Below, piece after piece: positions 16,117 through 25,900 of a DNA stretch of 27,522 nt. The notes under the pieces were generated by a model. It was given only the letters and a program-made list of their open reading frames with translations. It was not told where the DNA came from and ran no database searches. How positions within the stretch are numbered: the first letter of the stretch is position 1; the number at the start of each line of letters is the position of its first letter. A program made the translations under genes and the position numbers. This DNA is from a bacterium. GTDB taxonomy: Bacteria > Bacteroidota > Ignavibacteria > Kapaibacteriales > UBA961. The DNA lies in the NCBI GenBank assembly GCA_022844575.1, contig JALHLL010000016.1, positions 1-27,522 on the forward strand, read 5' to 3'.

Positions 16117-18567
16117 ATGATACGATTCCTACCCCTTATGGCAATGATACTCTGTTACTCTTCTGTCTCCGCATTTTCACAAGGATTTTACCATCATTCA
16201 TCCACTCATTATCATGAGCCAAATTCGGAACCTCGTGAGCATGCGCTCGATATTCGTAAAATGTCGCTTGATGTACGTTTTAAGCCGGAGGAAGGGAAAG
16301 TAATCGGCAAAGTAACTCATCATTTTATCCCCTTGCGTAAAGGCATTGATTCGGTTGTATTCGATGCAATGAAAATTACCGTTAAAAGTGTAGCGCTTGG
16401 CAATAACCCCATACGTTTTGTTTCAAGCGATAGTACACTTACAGTATTTCCTCAATCTTCGCTGCCAATCGAAAAAACGGATAGCATTACTATAGTGTAT
16501 GAAGCTACTCCGAGAAAAGGTATCTATTTTATCGGTTGGAATAGTTCGGGTAAACCGAAAACGGATGGTATTTTCACAATTAGGAAACAAATATGGACTC
16601 AGGGGCAAGAAGCGGATCATAGATATTGGATACCGATGTATGATGCCACCAACGATAAATATATTACCGAAACCATCATTACATTCGATAAAGAATACAG
16701 TGTATTATCGAATGGTACATTGTTTTCCGAAAGAGATAATAAGGATGGTACGAAAACATGGCATTATAGCATGACAAAACCGCATGCCGGTTATTTATTG
16801 ACAATAGGCATAGGCAAATACGATATTCATAAAAGAAAAAGCAAATCGGGTATTCCTTTGGAATTATGGTATTATCCGGAATACAAAAACGATATACCGT
16901 ATATGTATAAATACAGTACCGAAGCTATGGATTTTTTGGAGAATGAAACAGGCATCCCTTATCCTTGGGAAAAGTATTCGCAAATCCCCGTACAAGATTT
17001 TATTTTCGGCGCAATGGAAAATACTACCGCCACAACATTCGGAGATTTTTTCCATACTGATAAACGTGCCTTTATTGACAGAAATTATATCGGCGTTAAT
17101 GTTCATGAATTAACACATCAGTGGTTTGGCGACTTGATTACACAAAGAAACCCAAAAAATATATGGCTACATGAAAGTTTTGCAACATTTTACCCCAAAT
17201 TATTCGATAGAAAACATGAAGGGGAAGACCAATATCAATGGAATAGAAGAGGCGAACATAATTCTGCCCTGACCGCATCCGAAAAAGACCGCTTACCTAT
17301 TGTACATACAAAATCGGGTACAGCACGTGTATATCCTAAAGGGTCGGCGGTGCTCGATATGCTTATGCACACCGTCGGAGAAGAGCATTTCAGAAAAGTA
17401 ATTAAGCATTATCTGAATAGACACAAATTCGGCAATGTAGTAACAAGCGATTTTTACCATGCTTTTCAAGATACTTTAGGGCTTACTTTAGATCGTTTTT
17501 TTGACCAATGGTTATATCGAGGCGGCGAACCGCATTATGAGATAAGTAGAAGAACATTAAATAATGAAACACATATTACCGTACAGCAAATACATACAAT
17601 AGATGAATTAACTCAACTATTCTCTATGCCGATTACTGTAGAGGTATGGTATGATAATGGAAAATTCGATTCAAGAAAAGTACTTATTGATAAACAACAA
17701 CAAACGATTATTATTCCTCACAAATCCGGCAATAATGTTTCTTTCGTTTTATTCGACCCGGGCAGTATTATTCTGAAAAAAACTACGTTCAAAAAACAAT
17801 TCGACGAATTAAAAGCGCAGGCGCAATATGCTCCAAATATGATAGACCGTTTTGATGCCATTGTAGCGATGGAAAAAGATTCGACCGATCGAACAAAAAA
17901 ATATGAGCTATATCATGAATTATTTTCAAAAGAACGTTTTTTTGCTATTCGTGCCGAAATTGTACGTCAATGTGCAGAAACGAAAAACAGAACGGATATG
18001 GTAAGAAGCATTATCCGTAAGGCACTTCAAGATCCGAATGTTCATGTACGCAAAGCAGTTCTTACTAATATTAGACAGCCGATTACGGAGTTCAAAAATG
18101 ATATCGAGAAATTACTTACAGACTCTTCCTATTCCATTATTGCCATAACATTAGACAAATTATGTTCGGTTTTTCCCGAAAGTACTTCATCTTACCTGAA
18201 AAAAGCGGATAATACTCCCGGCATGTTTGCCGAAATTGCCATAAAGCGTTATGAAATAGAAGCAAGAAGCGGCGATAAATCCGCCTTGGAGTTTTTAAGA
18301 GATTTTGCAAATGATTCTTACGAGTTCAGAACACGGCAATTTGCTTTTAATGCCTTAAAACGTCTGAACCATTGCAATGAAAACGTGGTAGATGCTCTTT
18401 TCGATGCAATGCTAAATCCGAATACAAGACTTGCTTCGGCTGCACAAAACGTATTGGAGTACTTTTATCAACAGACTTCGTATCATGACTTAATATTACG
18501 TGTTTACGATAAGGGTACGTGGACAAATATTCAGCGCGATGAATTGAAAAAGGTCGTTAAACGATAA
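16117..18567 (+). CDS. Secreted M1 family zinc aminopeptidase
   Basis: The 816-residue product starts at ATG 16117 with signal peptide MIRFLPLMAMILCYSSVSAF; the open frame extends 39 nt up to a TTG but that would bury the signal. The M1 hallmarks are all present: substrate-binding GAMEN (298-302), zinc-binding HELTH with E353 (H330, E331, H334; HExxH-18-E) and a catalytic Tyr at about 406 (VYPKGS). The N-terminal part forms the usual beta-saddle and the C-terminal part (from about 590) looks like alpha-helical HEAT repeats. It removes N-terminal residues from peptides in the periplasm or outside the cell. No T9SS domain is seen. It is divergent from the VCBS gene across a 216-bp intergenic region. 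Confidence 0.93.
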   Translation: MIRFLPLMAMILCYSSVSAFSQGFYHHSSTHYHEPNSEPREHALDIRKMSLDVRFKPEEGKVIGKVTHHFIPLRKGIDSVVFDAMKITVKSVALGNNPIRFVSSDSTLTVFPQSSLPIEKTDSITIVYEATPRKGIYFIGWNSSGKPKTDGIFTIRKQIWTQGQEADHRYWIPMYDATNDKYITETIITFDKEYSVLSNGTLFSERDNKDGTKTWHYSMTKPHAGYLLTIGIGKYDIHKRKSKSGIPLELWYYPEYKNDIPYMYKYSTEAMDFLENETGIPYPWEKYSQIPVQDFIFGAMENTTATTFGDFFHTDKRAFIDRNYIGVNVHELTHQWFGDLITQRNPKNIWLHESFATFYPKLFDRKHEGEDQYQWNRRGEHNSALTASEKDRLPIVHTKSGTARVYPKGSAVLDMLMHTVGEEHFRKVIKHYLNRHKFGNVVTSDFYHAFQDTLGLTLDRFFDQWLYRGGEPHYEISRRTLNNETHITVQQIHTIDELTQLFSMPITVEVWYDNGKFDSRKVLIDKQQQTIIIPHKSGNNVSFVLFDPGSIILKKTTFKKQFDELKAQAQYAPNMIDRFDAIVAMEKDSTDRTKKYELYHELFSKERFFAIRAEIVRQCAETKNRTDMVRSIIRKALQDPNVHVRKAVLTNIRQPITEFKNDIEKLLTDSSYSIIAITLDKLCSVFPESTSSYLKKADNTPGMFAEIAIKRYEIEARSGDKSALEFLRDFANDSYEFRTRQFAFNALKRLNHCNENVVDALFDAMLNPNTRLASAAQNVLEYFYQQTSYHDLILRVYDKGTWTNIQRDELKKVVKR

Positions 18568-18638
18568 ACGTAATTCGGCAATGTTAACACATGTTAAAAA
18601 AAAATTCACAATAACATATCAAGTGTTACAATTCTCTT

Positions 18639-18646
18639 TATATTTG
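18639..18646 (+). promoter_or_regulatory. Candidate promoter box (TATATTTG)
   Basis: This is an exact TAnnTTTG, 31 nt before the ATG of the Reeler/Ig surface-protein gene. No TTG lies at the -33 distance. Confidence 0.45.
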
Positions 18647-18677
18647 CGTGCCTTAACCACTATTCATTAAATAGGTT

Positions 18678-21401
18678 ATGAAAACACTTAAGATACTGAT
18701 ATTTACCCTTGTTGCGCTTTGTTGCGTTCATACAATGTCAGCACACGGTTCAGGACATACCGGTAGTGCTGTTGAAGGTTGTAATAGTGGAGGTTGGTTA
18801 TGTCATGGCGGCTCGAACGGCTCTACTACCGTTACCGTATTACCGCAGTTCGGAGCCACTGTAATGGCCCCGGGTGAAACGAGACAATTCACAGCTGTCG
18901 TAGCACATTCTTCCATGCCGAAAGCCGGAATTAATGTTGTAGTGCGCAATCCGGGTAATACGGCGAATGCGGGGACTATGACCGCAGGAACAGGAACAAA
19001 GGTTGCAAACGGTGAAATCACACATAATAGTAAACAGGATTTTGTTAATGGGCAATGTACCTTTACATTCTCATGGACGGCTCCTACCACAACCGGTACT
19101 TATTCATTGAGAACAGCAGCGCTTGCTGCCGATAATAACGGCAACGCATGGGGTGATAATTGGGTAATGGGTACCCCATTGGATATTTCCGTTGAGAATC
19201 CTGTTATACAGGAACCGAGTGCCAATGCCAAATTATGTCGTGGCGAAGTTGCCGTAATACGTTGGTCACAACCAATGTATGAAGGCAATGTTCGTTTGGA
19301 AATATCACCAAACGGAACAAATTGGACATCCATAGCAACTACGCCGGGTTATCCGAATTTTTATCAATGGAATGTGCCGCAAGATTATGCAACAGGTTCT
19401 ACGTATCGTTTACGGATTATCCATGCAACAAGAGGTACTATTTATAATACGACCACATATCAATTCGGCATTTTGCCTTCACCTGTAATTACAAAACAAC
19501 CCGTGGAAGTAAGAACTTGTCGGGGCAATAGTGCAGTTTTTTCAATTAATGTTGATTTCCCATCAAATTATACCTATCAGTGGAGGCATAATTTCACGCC
19601 TATCACCGGAGCAACATCAACTACATATACGATACCGGCTGTTAGTGATGTACATATGGGAAATTATGATGTGGTAATAACAGGTTGTCGCGCTATACAA
19701 AGCAGTTTTGCAGCCCTGATTCTTTCTGAGTCGCCATATTTTGTAGAGCCACCGGAAAATACAGACGGATGTTTAAACCAGCCCTTGCAACTTTTTGCGA
19801 AAATACGAGGTGAAAATGCTCGGATGCAATGGCGCTTTAGAGGGAATGCTTTACCGGGTAAAACAGACTCGATTTTAACAATCCACTCTTTAACTCCTGC
19901 CGACACGGGTTTATACGATGTTGTCGCTTCGGGTAATTGTGCTCCTAATGCAACAAGCTTGCCTGCGCGTGTCAGTTTTACAAAACCGTCTGTTATTAAA
20001 TATCATTCTAAGGATACGATTGTATGCTTAGATCAAGAATTAGTTTTAAAAGTTGAGGCAACAGGTAAAAACCTTATATACCGCTGGAAATTCAACAATT
20101 CTCTTTTTGTTGAGAATGCAAGTCCAACCTTTACAATCCTTAATGTTGGTTTCCCATCGGTCGGCACCTATGCAGTTGATGTCGTAAGCCCATGCGGTGC
20201 TGTCACCCCATCGGGTCTCTTCAAAGTAAATATGCGAATACCCGTTTCCTATACAAAACATCCACGTGATACATCCGTAAGAGAAAATTCCACTGTTATC
20301 CTTACCATAAAAGCAAACGGAGATAATCCGAAATATCAATGGTATAAGGGTACTGCGGCTATCAATGGAGCAACAACAAACACTTTAGTTCTTAATTCCG
20401 TAAAAAAATCAGATGCGGCACGTTATTCTTGTGTTGTTAAAAACGAGTGTAATACCGTACAATCGAATATTGCGAATGTAACGGTAACGGAAGCACCGGC
20501 TAACCCTATTCTTTCGCTTAATGTAAAAAACAAAGACTTTGCCTGCATAAAGGTAGATGAAACGGCACAAGAAAATTTCACGACAGCGATTACCAATATC
20601 GGTGGGCAAAAGTTAACGATAACATCAATCAAAACGAAAGGCAATGACGAAACGGCATTTACTGTCACACCTGGCACTCTGACACTACAACCGGGACAAA
20701 GTGCCGATTTGACAATAAAATTTGCTCCGAAAGAAAGAAGAAACTATGCCACGCAAATAGTTTTTGAAAGCAATTCAGCCGAAGAGCCGGGAGCCATTGA
20801 TATAATGGGCAAAGGATGTGTTATTGACTTCACGAGTCAGAATGTAACACTTCCGACACCTATTACAATCGGTAATTCAAAAGACACAACGATAACAGTT
20901 AGCAATAGCGGCGATTATGATATTATCGTTGTAAGTGCATCTATGAAAGGTGATGCAGCAGCCGATTACACGCTTACAAGTCCGACATTGCCGGATACCT
21001 TAAAGCCAACGGAGCAAATGAGTTTTGATATTAGCTTTAAGCCAAGCATCGTAGGTATTCGTTCCGCATTTGCTGAAATAGTAACAATTGAAAGCATATA
21101 CAAAGCGGAGTTGATGGGTGAAGGCGAGCCATTAAGCAGTATTGCTGAAGAAATCTTCAACACTGAATTAAGAATTACACCCAATCCTTCTAATGGGGTA
21201 TTTACGGTACAAACTCTCAATACACATATGATACAGCATGTTTATATAACGGATATGCTCGGTACTGTTGTATGGGATAGCGGAAAATTATCGGGTACGA
21301 ACTCTGTGAATATAAACCATGAACAATTAAGTTCAGGTCAGTATTATGTAATAGTTCATAAGAATAATACATCTTATTCAGTACCGATTCAACTCTATTA
21401 G
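18678..21401 (+). CDS. Surface protein: Reeler-like (choice-of-anchor V), Ig-like and ASH domains, T9SS domain
   Basis: The 907-residue exported protein has a signal peptide (about 1-22) and then a choice-of-anchor V/Reeler-like domain (about 23-172), recognisable by GTMTAGTGTKVANGEITH and a start with C35 and C42-H43. After a beta-sandwich (about 175-265) come four Ig-like domains (about 268-350, 352-435, 437-518, 522-605). The first three have a cysteine pair each (281/337, 365/421, 450/506). Two ASH/choice-of-anchor D modules (about 608-714 and 715-817) and a T9SS type A sorting domain (about 828-907, ITPNPSNG) complete it. It is probably a structural or adhesive surface protein. A strong terminator follows. 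Confidence 0.88.
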   Translation: MKTLKILIFTLVALCCVHTMSAHGSGHTGSAVEGCNSGGWLCHGGSNGSTTVTVLPQFGATVMAPGETRQFTAVVAHSSMPKAGINVVVRNPGNTANAGTMTAGTGTKVANGEITHNSKQDFVNGQCTFTFSWTAPTTTGTYSLRTAALAADNNGNAWGDNWVMGTPLDISVENPVIQEPSANAKLCRGEVAVIRWSQPMYEGNVRLEISPNGTNWTSIATTPGYPNFYQWNVPQDYATGSTYRLRIIHATRGTIYNTTTYQFGILPSPVITKQPVEVRTCRGNSAVFSINVDFPSNYTYQWRHNFTPITGATSTTYTIPAVSDVHMGNYDVVITGCRAIQSSFAALILSESPYFVEPPENTDGCLNQPLQLFAKIRGENARMQWRFRGNALPGKTDSILTIHSLTPADTGLYDVVASGNCAPNATSLPARVSFTKPSVIKYHSKDTIVCLDQELVLKVEATGKNLIYRWKFNNSLFVENASPTFTILNVGFPSVGTYAVDVVSPCGAVTPSGLFKVNMRIPVSYTKHPRDTSVRENSTVILTIKANGDNPKYQWYKGTAAINGATTNTLVLNSVKKSDAARYSCVVKNECNTVQSNIANVTVTEAPANPILSLNVKNKDFACIKVDETAQENFTTAITNIGGQKLTITSIKTKGNDETAFTVTPGTLTLQPGQSADLTIKFAPKERRNYATQIVFESNSAEEPGAIDIMGKGCVIDFTSQNVTLPTPITIGNSKDTTITVSNSGDYDIIVVSASMKGDAAADYTLTSPTLPDTLKPTEQMSFDISFKPSIVGIRSAFAEIVTIESIYKAELMGEGEPLSSIAEEIFNTELRITPNPSNGVFTVQTLNTHMIQHVYITDMLGTVVWDSGKLSGTNSVNINHEQLSSGQYYVIVHKNNTSYSVPIQLY

Positions 21402-21430
21402 AAGTATATGAGGATACTGACCTTAAACAA

Positions 21431-21470
21431 AGAAGAGCGCTGAATTTTTTTTCCGCGCTCTTCTTGTTTT
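21431..21470 (+). terminator. Intrinsic terminator after the Reeler/Ig protein gene
   Basis: A perfect 10-pair stem (AGAAGAGCGC at 21431-21440 with GCGCTCTTCT at 21455-21464) with a T-rich 14-nt loop is followed by TGTTTTTATT on the plus strand. It lies between convergent genes; on the minus strand the tail (CTTTGTTT) is weaker, so it may serve both. Confidence 0.8.
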
Positions 21471-21490
21471 TATTCTATAAGAAAGATATA

Positions 21491-21916
21491 TTATTCTGCT
21501 TTACGGTGAATTGAAGTAACGACTCCCAGAATTCTGAAATCATCATGTTCTTCAATAGCAATAGGAGCATACTTATCATTTTCAGCATAAAGGAATACGC
21601 GAGCACCTTCAAATATTAAACGCTTTATTGTTATTTCGCCATTGAGCCATGCTGCCACTATCGAACGCGGCGCAGGTTCTTTTCCGCAATCAATAACCAA
21701 CATATCACCCTCGAAAATCAAAGCATTCTCCATACTGTCGCCAACAGCTGTCACGGCATAGGAGTCTCGTACATTCGGTATCCAATGGCTTGTAAAACTA
21801 AACTCGGTCGGCTCTTCATCAAGAGCGATTTTTGGCGGATTGCTGCATGCAGCTCCCTGACTGAATAACTTTATCATCAGGTCTTCCGGTGTGATTTTGT
21901 AAATACTCATATCCAT
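21491..21916 (-). CDS. umuD: UmuD-like S24 peptidase (SOS mutagenesis accessory protein)
   Basis: The 141-residue product aligns end to end with UmuD: an N-terminal arm with LFSQGAAC (17-24), then the S24 serine-lysine dyad S61 in GDSME and K98 in ITIKRL (UmuD S60 and K97). No N-terminal helix-turn-helix is present, so it is not LexA. The expected self-cleavage position is C24-S25, where E. coli has Cys24-Gly25. After RecA-stimulated cleavage UmuD' works with UmuC in translesion synthesis, but no umuC is adjacent here. A second in-frame ATG lies 6 nt downstream. An inverted repeat just upstream may be its operator. Confidence 0.9.
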   Translation of the reverse strand: MDMSIYKITPEDLMIKLFSQGAACSNPPKIALDEEPTEFSFTSHWIPNVRDSYAVTAVGDSMENALIFEGDMLVIDCGKEPAPRSIVAAWLNGEITIKRLIFEGARVFLYAENDKYAPIAIEEHDDFRILGVVTSIHRKAE

Positions 21917-21924
21917 ATAGTCTC

Positions 21925-21952
21925 ATTGAAAAATATACAATCTGTTTTCAAT
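21925..21952. promoter_or_regulatory. Inverted repeat, candidate umuD operator
   Basis: ATTGAAAA (21925-21932) and TTTTCAAT (21945-21952) are perfect 8-bp arms separated by 12 bp, so half-site centres are 20 bp apart, about two helical turns. The repeat begins 8 bp before the umuD ATG. It could bind a dimeric repressor or form an RNA hairpin over the start. Confidence 0.4.
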
Positions 21953-22174
21953 AGCATAAAATGAGCATACTTTCTCATTGTTATAAAAACAAAGGTTGTT
22001 TCGGGGAAAAATATGCTGCAATGAAATTGACTTCCAAAGCAAAATAACAAAGATTCGCGATAGAGCAAAGACTTTTCTTAACACACTAAGTCAAACACTT
22101 AAAAAACAGAATAGATACAGTAGTTTTCCACACTGTATGTACTAATAATTACACAACTAATATCAAATTTGTCG

Positions 22175-22182
22175 TAACTTCG
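22175..22182 (+). promoter_or_regulatory. Candidate promoter box (TAACTTCG)
   Basis: It matches TAnnTT(T/C)G, 38 nt before the ATG at 22221. No -33 TTG at standard spacing. Confidence 0.35.
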
Positions 22183-22220
22183 CCTATCTCTTTTTTATTC
22201 ATATAATTGAGTGGTGTATC

Positions 22221-22778
22221 ATGTTCAAATCTACTGCTATTTTACACTCATTGCTTACCTGTCTCATTCTCTTTTCTTTATCTATAAGTATAAGTAATGG
22301 GCAAAATACTCCAACAGATGGTGATTGGTCTGCTAATAATGTTGTTCTGCCAAACACAAATGAGGCGGACATTATGATTCGTGTCGGAGATATTGACAAT
22401 CTCAATTTCGGTTGGGAAAATGATTTTAACCCATTCCTCGGTAAACCGACATCGGTACATGAATACCCTTGGGCACCCAATAAAAAGGATATTCCATGCA
22501 TGGATAGAATACTGATACCTTCCAGTATGGGCAAAGTGAAAAACGGATGTAATATGGACGGCTATTCTCAAGCAGGCAATTTGGCAACCAAACCTGTTCT
22601 TATTACAATACCTCTTCAATCTGCCAAAAGCTGCAAACAATACCTAGTAAGCAAAGGTATAGATGAAAGTCGTATCTCGGCAATGGGTTATGGGCCTGAT
22701 CAACCGATCGCGGAGAATGATTCCGAAAGTAATAGGGCAAAAAATCGGCGCGTGGAGATGAAGATAGTGAAGATGTAA
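22221..22778 (+). CDS. Exported protein with a shortened OmpA-like domain
   Basis: The 185-residue product has a signal peptide (about 1-28). Residues about 48-132 (EADIMIRVGDIDNLNFGW, then PFLGKPTSVHEYPW and DRILIPSS) resemble the N-terminal module of some Bacteroidota OmpA-family proteins. Residues about 133-184 match only the second half of an OmpA peptidoglycan-binding domain: SAKSCKQYLVSKGIDESRIS and NRAKNRRVEMKI. The first half, including the EGHTD aspartate, is missing, so peptidoglycan binding is doubtful. An ancestral in-frame deletion near 22611-22622 would explain it. The frame is otherwise intact, so it may still be expressed as an outer-membrane-associated or periplasmic protein. 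Confidence 0.72.
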   Translation: MFKSTAILHSLLTCLILFSLSISISNGQNTPTDGDWSANNVVLPNTNEADIMIRVGDIDNLNFGWENDFNPFLGKPTSVHEYPWAPNKKDIPCMDRILIPSSMGKVKNGCNMDGYSQAGNLATKPVLITIPLQSAKSCKQYLVSKGIDESRISAMGYGPDQPIAENDSESNRAKNRRVEMKIVKM

Positions 22779-22863
22779 CTAATTATAGTAATATAAGGGG
22801 TTGTTTAGTTACGATATAACACTCGTATAAACTCTTCATATTATATCCACTTTTTGTTTTTGG

Positions 22864-22894
22864 TTGGTTTTTGCCTATACATGGGCTAATTTCG
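22864..22894 (+). promoter_or_regulatory. Candidate promoter (TTG-N20-TAATTTCG)
   Basis: TAATTTCG (22887-22894) lies 31 nt before the ATG at 22926, with TTG at 22864-22866, 20 nt upstream of the box. This is consistent with a -33/-7 pair, although the region has several TTG triplets. Confidence 0.42.
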
Positions 22895-22925
22895 CACTTA
22901 CATTATCGTTATTCTGAACAACTCT

Positions 22926-25900
22926 ATGATGAAAAGATATTTAACTGCTTTTACCATATTCACATTTCTCACCATACTCCAAACAGTAACACTACATGCT
23001 CAAACACCAGAGATTGTAGTGAGTGAATATAAAACCAGTGGTACAGAAATTACTGAATGGACAGAACTCTTGGTGATTAAAGATAATCTGACTCTTGTCG
23101 GTTATAGTGTACGTGACAATTCACAAAGCGACAGTTGGCAAGGAGGAATACGTTTTAACGATATTCGTTTGTGGAGGAATCTGCGTGCAGGAACGATCAT
23201 CGTGATTAATCACAGAACTAATGGTTTAACGGATGAAGATGGTAAAGACGGTTATATAGAAGTACAGGCATCTAATACAACTTTGTTTACGCAATTTATG
23301 GACAATTCGGGCGGTACTTGGGATGAGAGAGCTCTGAATCTTAATACAACAGCTGATATTGTTCAGATAAGAAATAATGCAAACAATCACGTTCATTCTC
23401 TCTCACATGGAAAAGGCACTGATCCTGATTTTTTATCTTTACCATCAACTGCTACACTAAATCATAGCAATGGGGTAAACGGTACATTACGCGTGTATTC
23501 CGGACTAACTATTAACGATTATGTAGGTACAAACACGAGTAATGCCAAAACTTCAGACGCCACGACAAATGATACAAAAGGTTTGCCTAATAAAAATACT
23601 GCTGGCGAAGATGCGAACAATACCTTTTGGCGAAAAATAAGAGAACCCGAATGGAATAGTCCCGCAATAACGAGTATAAATGTCACCAGCAATAGTGTAA
23701 AACTAACTTGGACACCGATGACGGATGATAATCCCACAGATGATATACAAGGATATATTATTCTCACGACAAATGATTTTGATGCGGATACCAATAAGCT
23801 ACCTATTGATGGAACTACATATAATCTTAACCAGACAATTGGTAATTGGCGTGTTGTTGACTTAGTATCAAGTACAACAACAACATACGATGATGCAAAT
23901 AACTTTAAGAACATCCCTTGCGGTGGTTCGTACAAGTACAGAGTATTTGCATACAGATTTGGGGAAGATGACATATATGGTAACCTTAATTTACCGAACC
24001 AAGATAGACTTGCTCGTGGCAGACAATATCTCACCGATAAATTTGCAAGCGGCAGAGCAAGAAAACCCTCCATTACCAAACCTGATGTAGCTTTTTCGGG
24101 AGGTGTTTTAGTAGGGCAAACAATAAATGTATGCCAAGGTTCCACACTTACATTCACTTCTACAAATGCTGCCGGATATCAATGGATTAAGGACGGACAG
24201 CCCTTAATAAATCAAACTGCACGAACATTAGCGGTAACGCAATCGGGCCGTTATTATGTTGAAGTAAAGAATGATGTTGGGTGTACCACGCAATCCGATG
24301 ATTTGGTCGTCGAATTTGTACCTATCCCTGTAGCAACAATTAAACAAGGTAAATCAGCCAAAATTTGTGCAGGACAAAGCATACAGTTGGAAGCCGCAGG
24401 GGGTACTACATCATATACATGGTATAAAGATAAAACGGTTATTTCGGGTCAAAACGGTCCCATCATTACAGTCAATCAATCGGGCGACTATACCGTCTCC
24501 ACAACAAACCCTGCCGGCTGTACCGATACTTCCGATATTATTTCTGTAACGATTAGAACAACCGTATTTACAATGTCCGCCTCCTTACTTGATTTCGGTG
24601 AATTGGACGGATGCCGTTCTAGTAAAGATGCAACTCTCGAGGTAAGAAATACCGGAAATGATACATTGCGAATAATCACAGTTAATGTTCCGGCTGACTT
24701 CACATTGGCTTTTCCACCCTTACCACTCATTATTGCACCGAATGAAAAACAAAACATTTTCTTTCGATTCAGCAGAAATTCTCAAGGCATTTCAACAGGC
24801 AAAGCCACTATAATTGCCTTACCTTGTACAACATCACAGGAGATAGAATTAAAGGCAACCAAATTAAAACCTGATTATTCGGCAGATAGAAGCGAGATAG
24901 TTTTTGCCGATAAATTAACATGCGAAATTGCCGAACAAGATTCCGTATTTAATATCACCAATAGGGGGCAAGATCCGCTTGTATTTACAGGATATAATTG
25001 GAATTTAAAACCTCCGTTTAGTGTTACGGAACGTTTCCCTGATCGTGATGTATTCCAGCCCGGCGGTACTGTTCGTATTCGTGTACGTTATACTCCCCCT
25101 GCCGGCGCCGCAATTTATCAGGATGAGTTAAAAATACCTTTTACGGCAGGAAATTGTAAAGATACAATGCGTATAGTATTAAAAGCGCAGCGTAAGAAAC
25201 CCGAACTTTCCGCTTTTGGCATAAGTGAAATTAATTTTAAACAATTATTGGGATGCGATAAAACAGTTTTAGATTCGATTGTCATAAAGAACAATTCCAA
25301 ACAACCCGTATTTATTTCCAAACAGCCAAAAGACACAACATATAAATTTATTAACCTGCCGGATACTATTCAATCAGGTGCTACTAAAACAATTATAGTA
25401 CGATTTACACCTGAAAACGAGGGGGATTATTCGGCATTCTTACCACTATTTGTTGAAGGGTGTGATGATACGGCTTTGGTTATTCCCGTAAAAGGAAATA
25501 AAAAAAGCGCAACGGCAACACTTTCATCACCAATTACAGGTATTGATTTCGGTGAAGTTTATAGTTGTGATACTTTATTTTCGGCTTCCGATACAGTACG
25601 TTTATCACTTGCAAATTTTAGCGGTAATGTAACGATTGAGGATGTAAAACTTAATGCACCCTTTTCGACGAATATCGTTAAGGGGCAAAATGTTACTTCG
25701 GGTGAAACAATCATTATTCGTTTTAATCCGAGATTTGACCAGAATTATCGTGACACATTACATTTTAAATTACAACCGTGTAATATAAGCAGAAGTATTC
25801 CGCTAATCGGGAAACGATTACCGTCGGTGTTTCAATGGACAAAGAATTTTGATTTCGGCACTGTTGATACGGGACAAAGTCGCACCCAAAAGGTATACTT

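Larger units (their letters stand above)
21917..22220. other. Intergenic region between divergent umuD and OmpA-like genes
   Basis: No coding sequence is visible in these 304 bp. They hold an inverted repeat next to the umuD start (21925-21952), two copies of TCTCATTG (21921-21928 and 21973-21980) and a promoter-like box for the rightward gene (22175-22182). Confidence 0.6.

Noticed and set aside
18585..18610. Small hairpin (TTAAC...GTTAA) followed by a run of A after the M1 peptidase gene
   Set aside because: On the plus strand the stem is followed by A, not T, and the stem is short, so it is not an intrinsic terminator of that gene.
23519..24157. 212-codon minus-strand frame inside the large surface-protein gene
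   Set aside because: It is antisense to the recognisable FN3 and Ig-like region; no ribosome-binding site or domain pattern.
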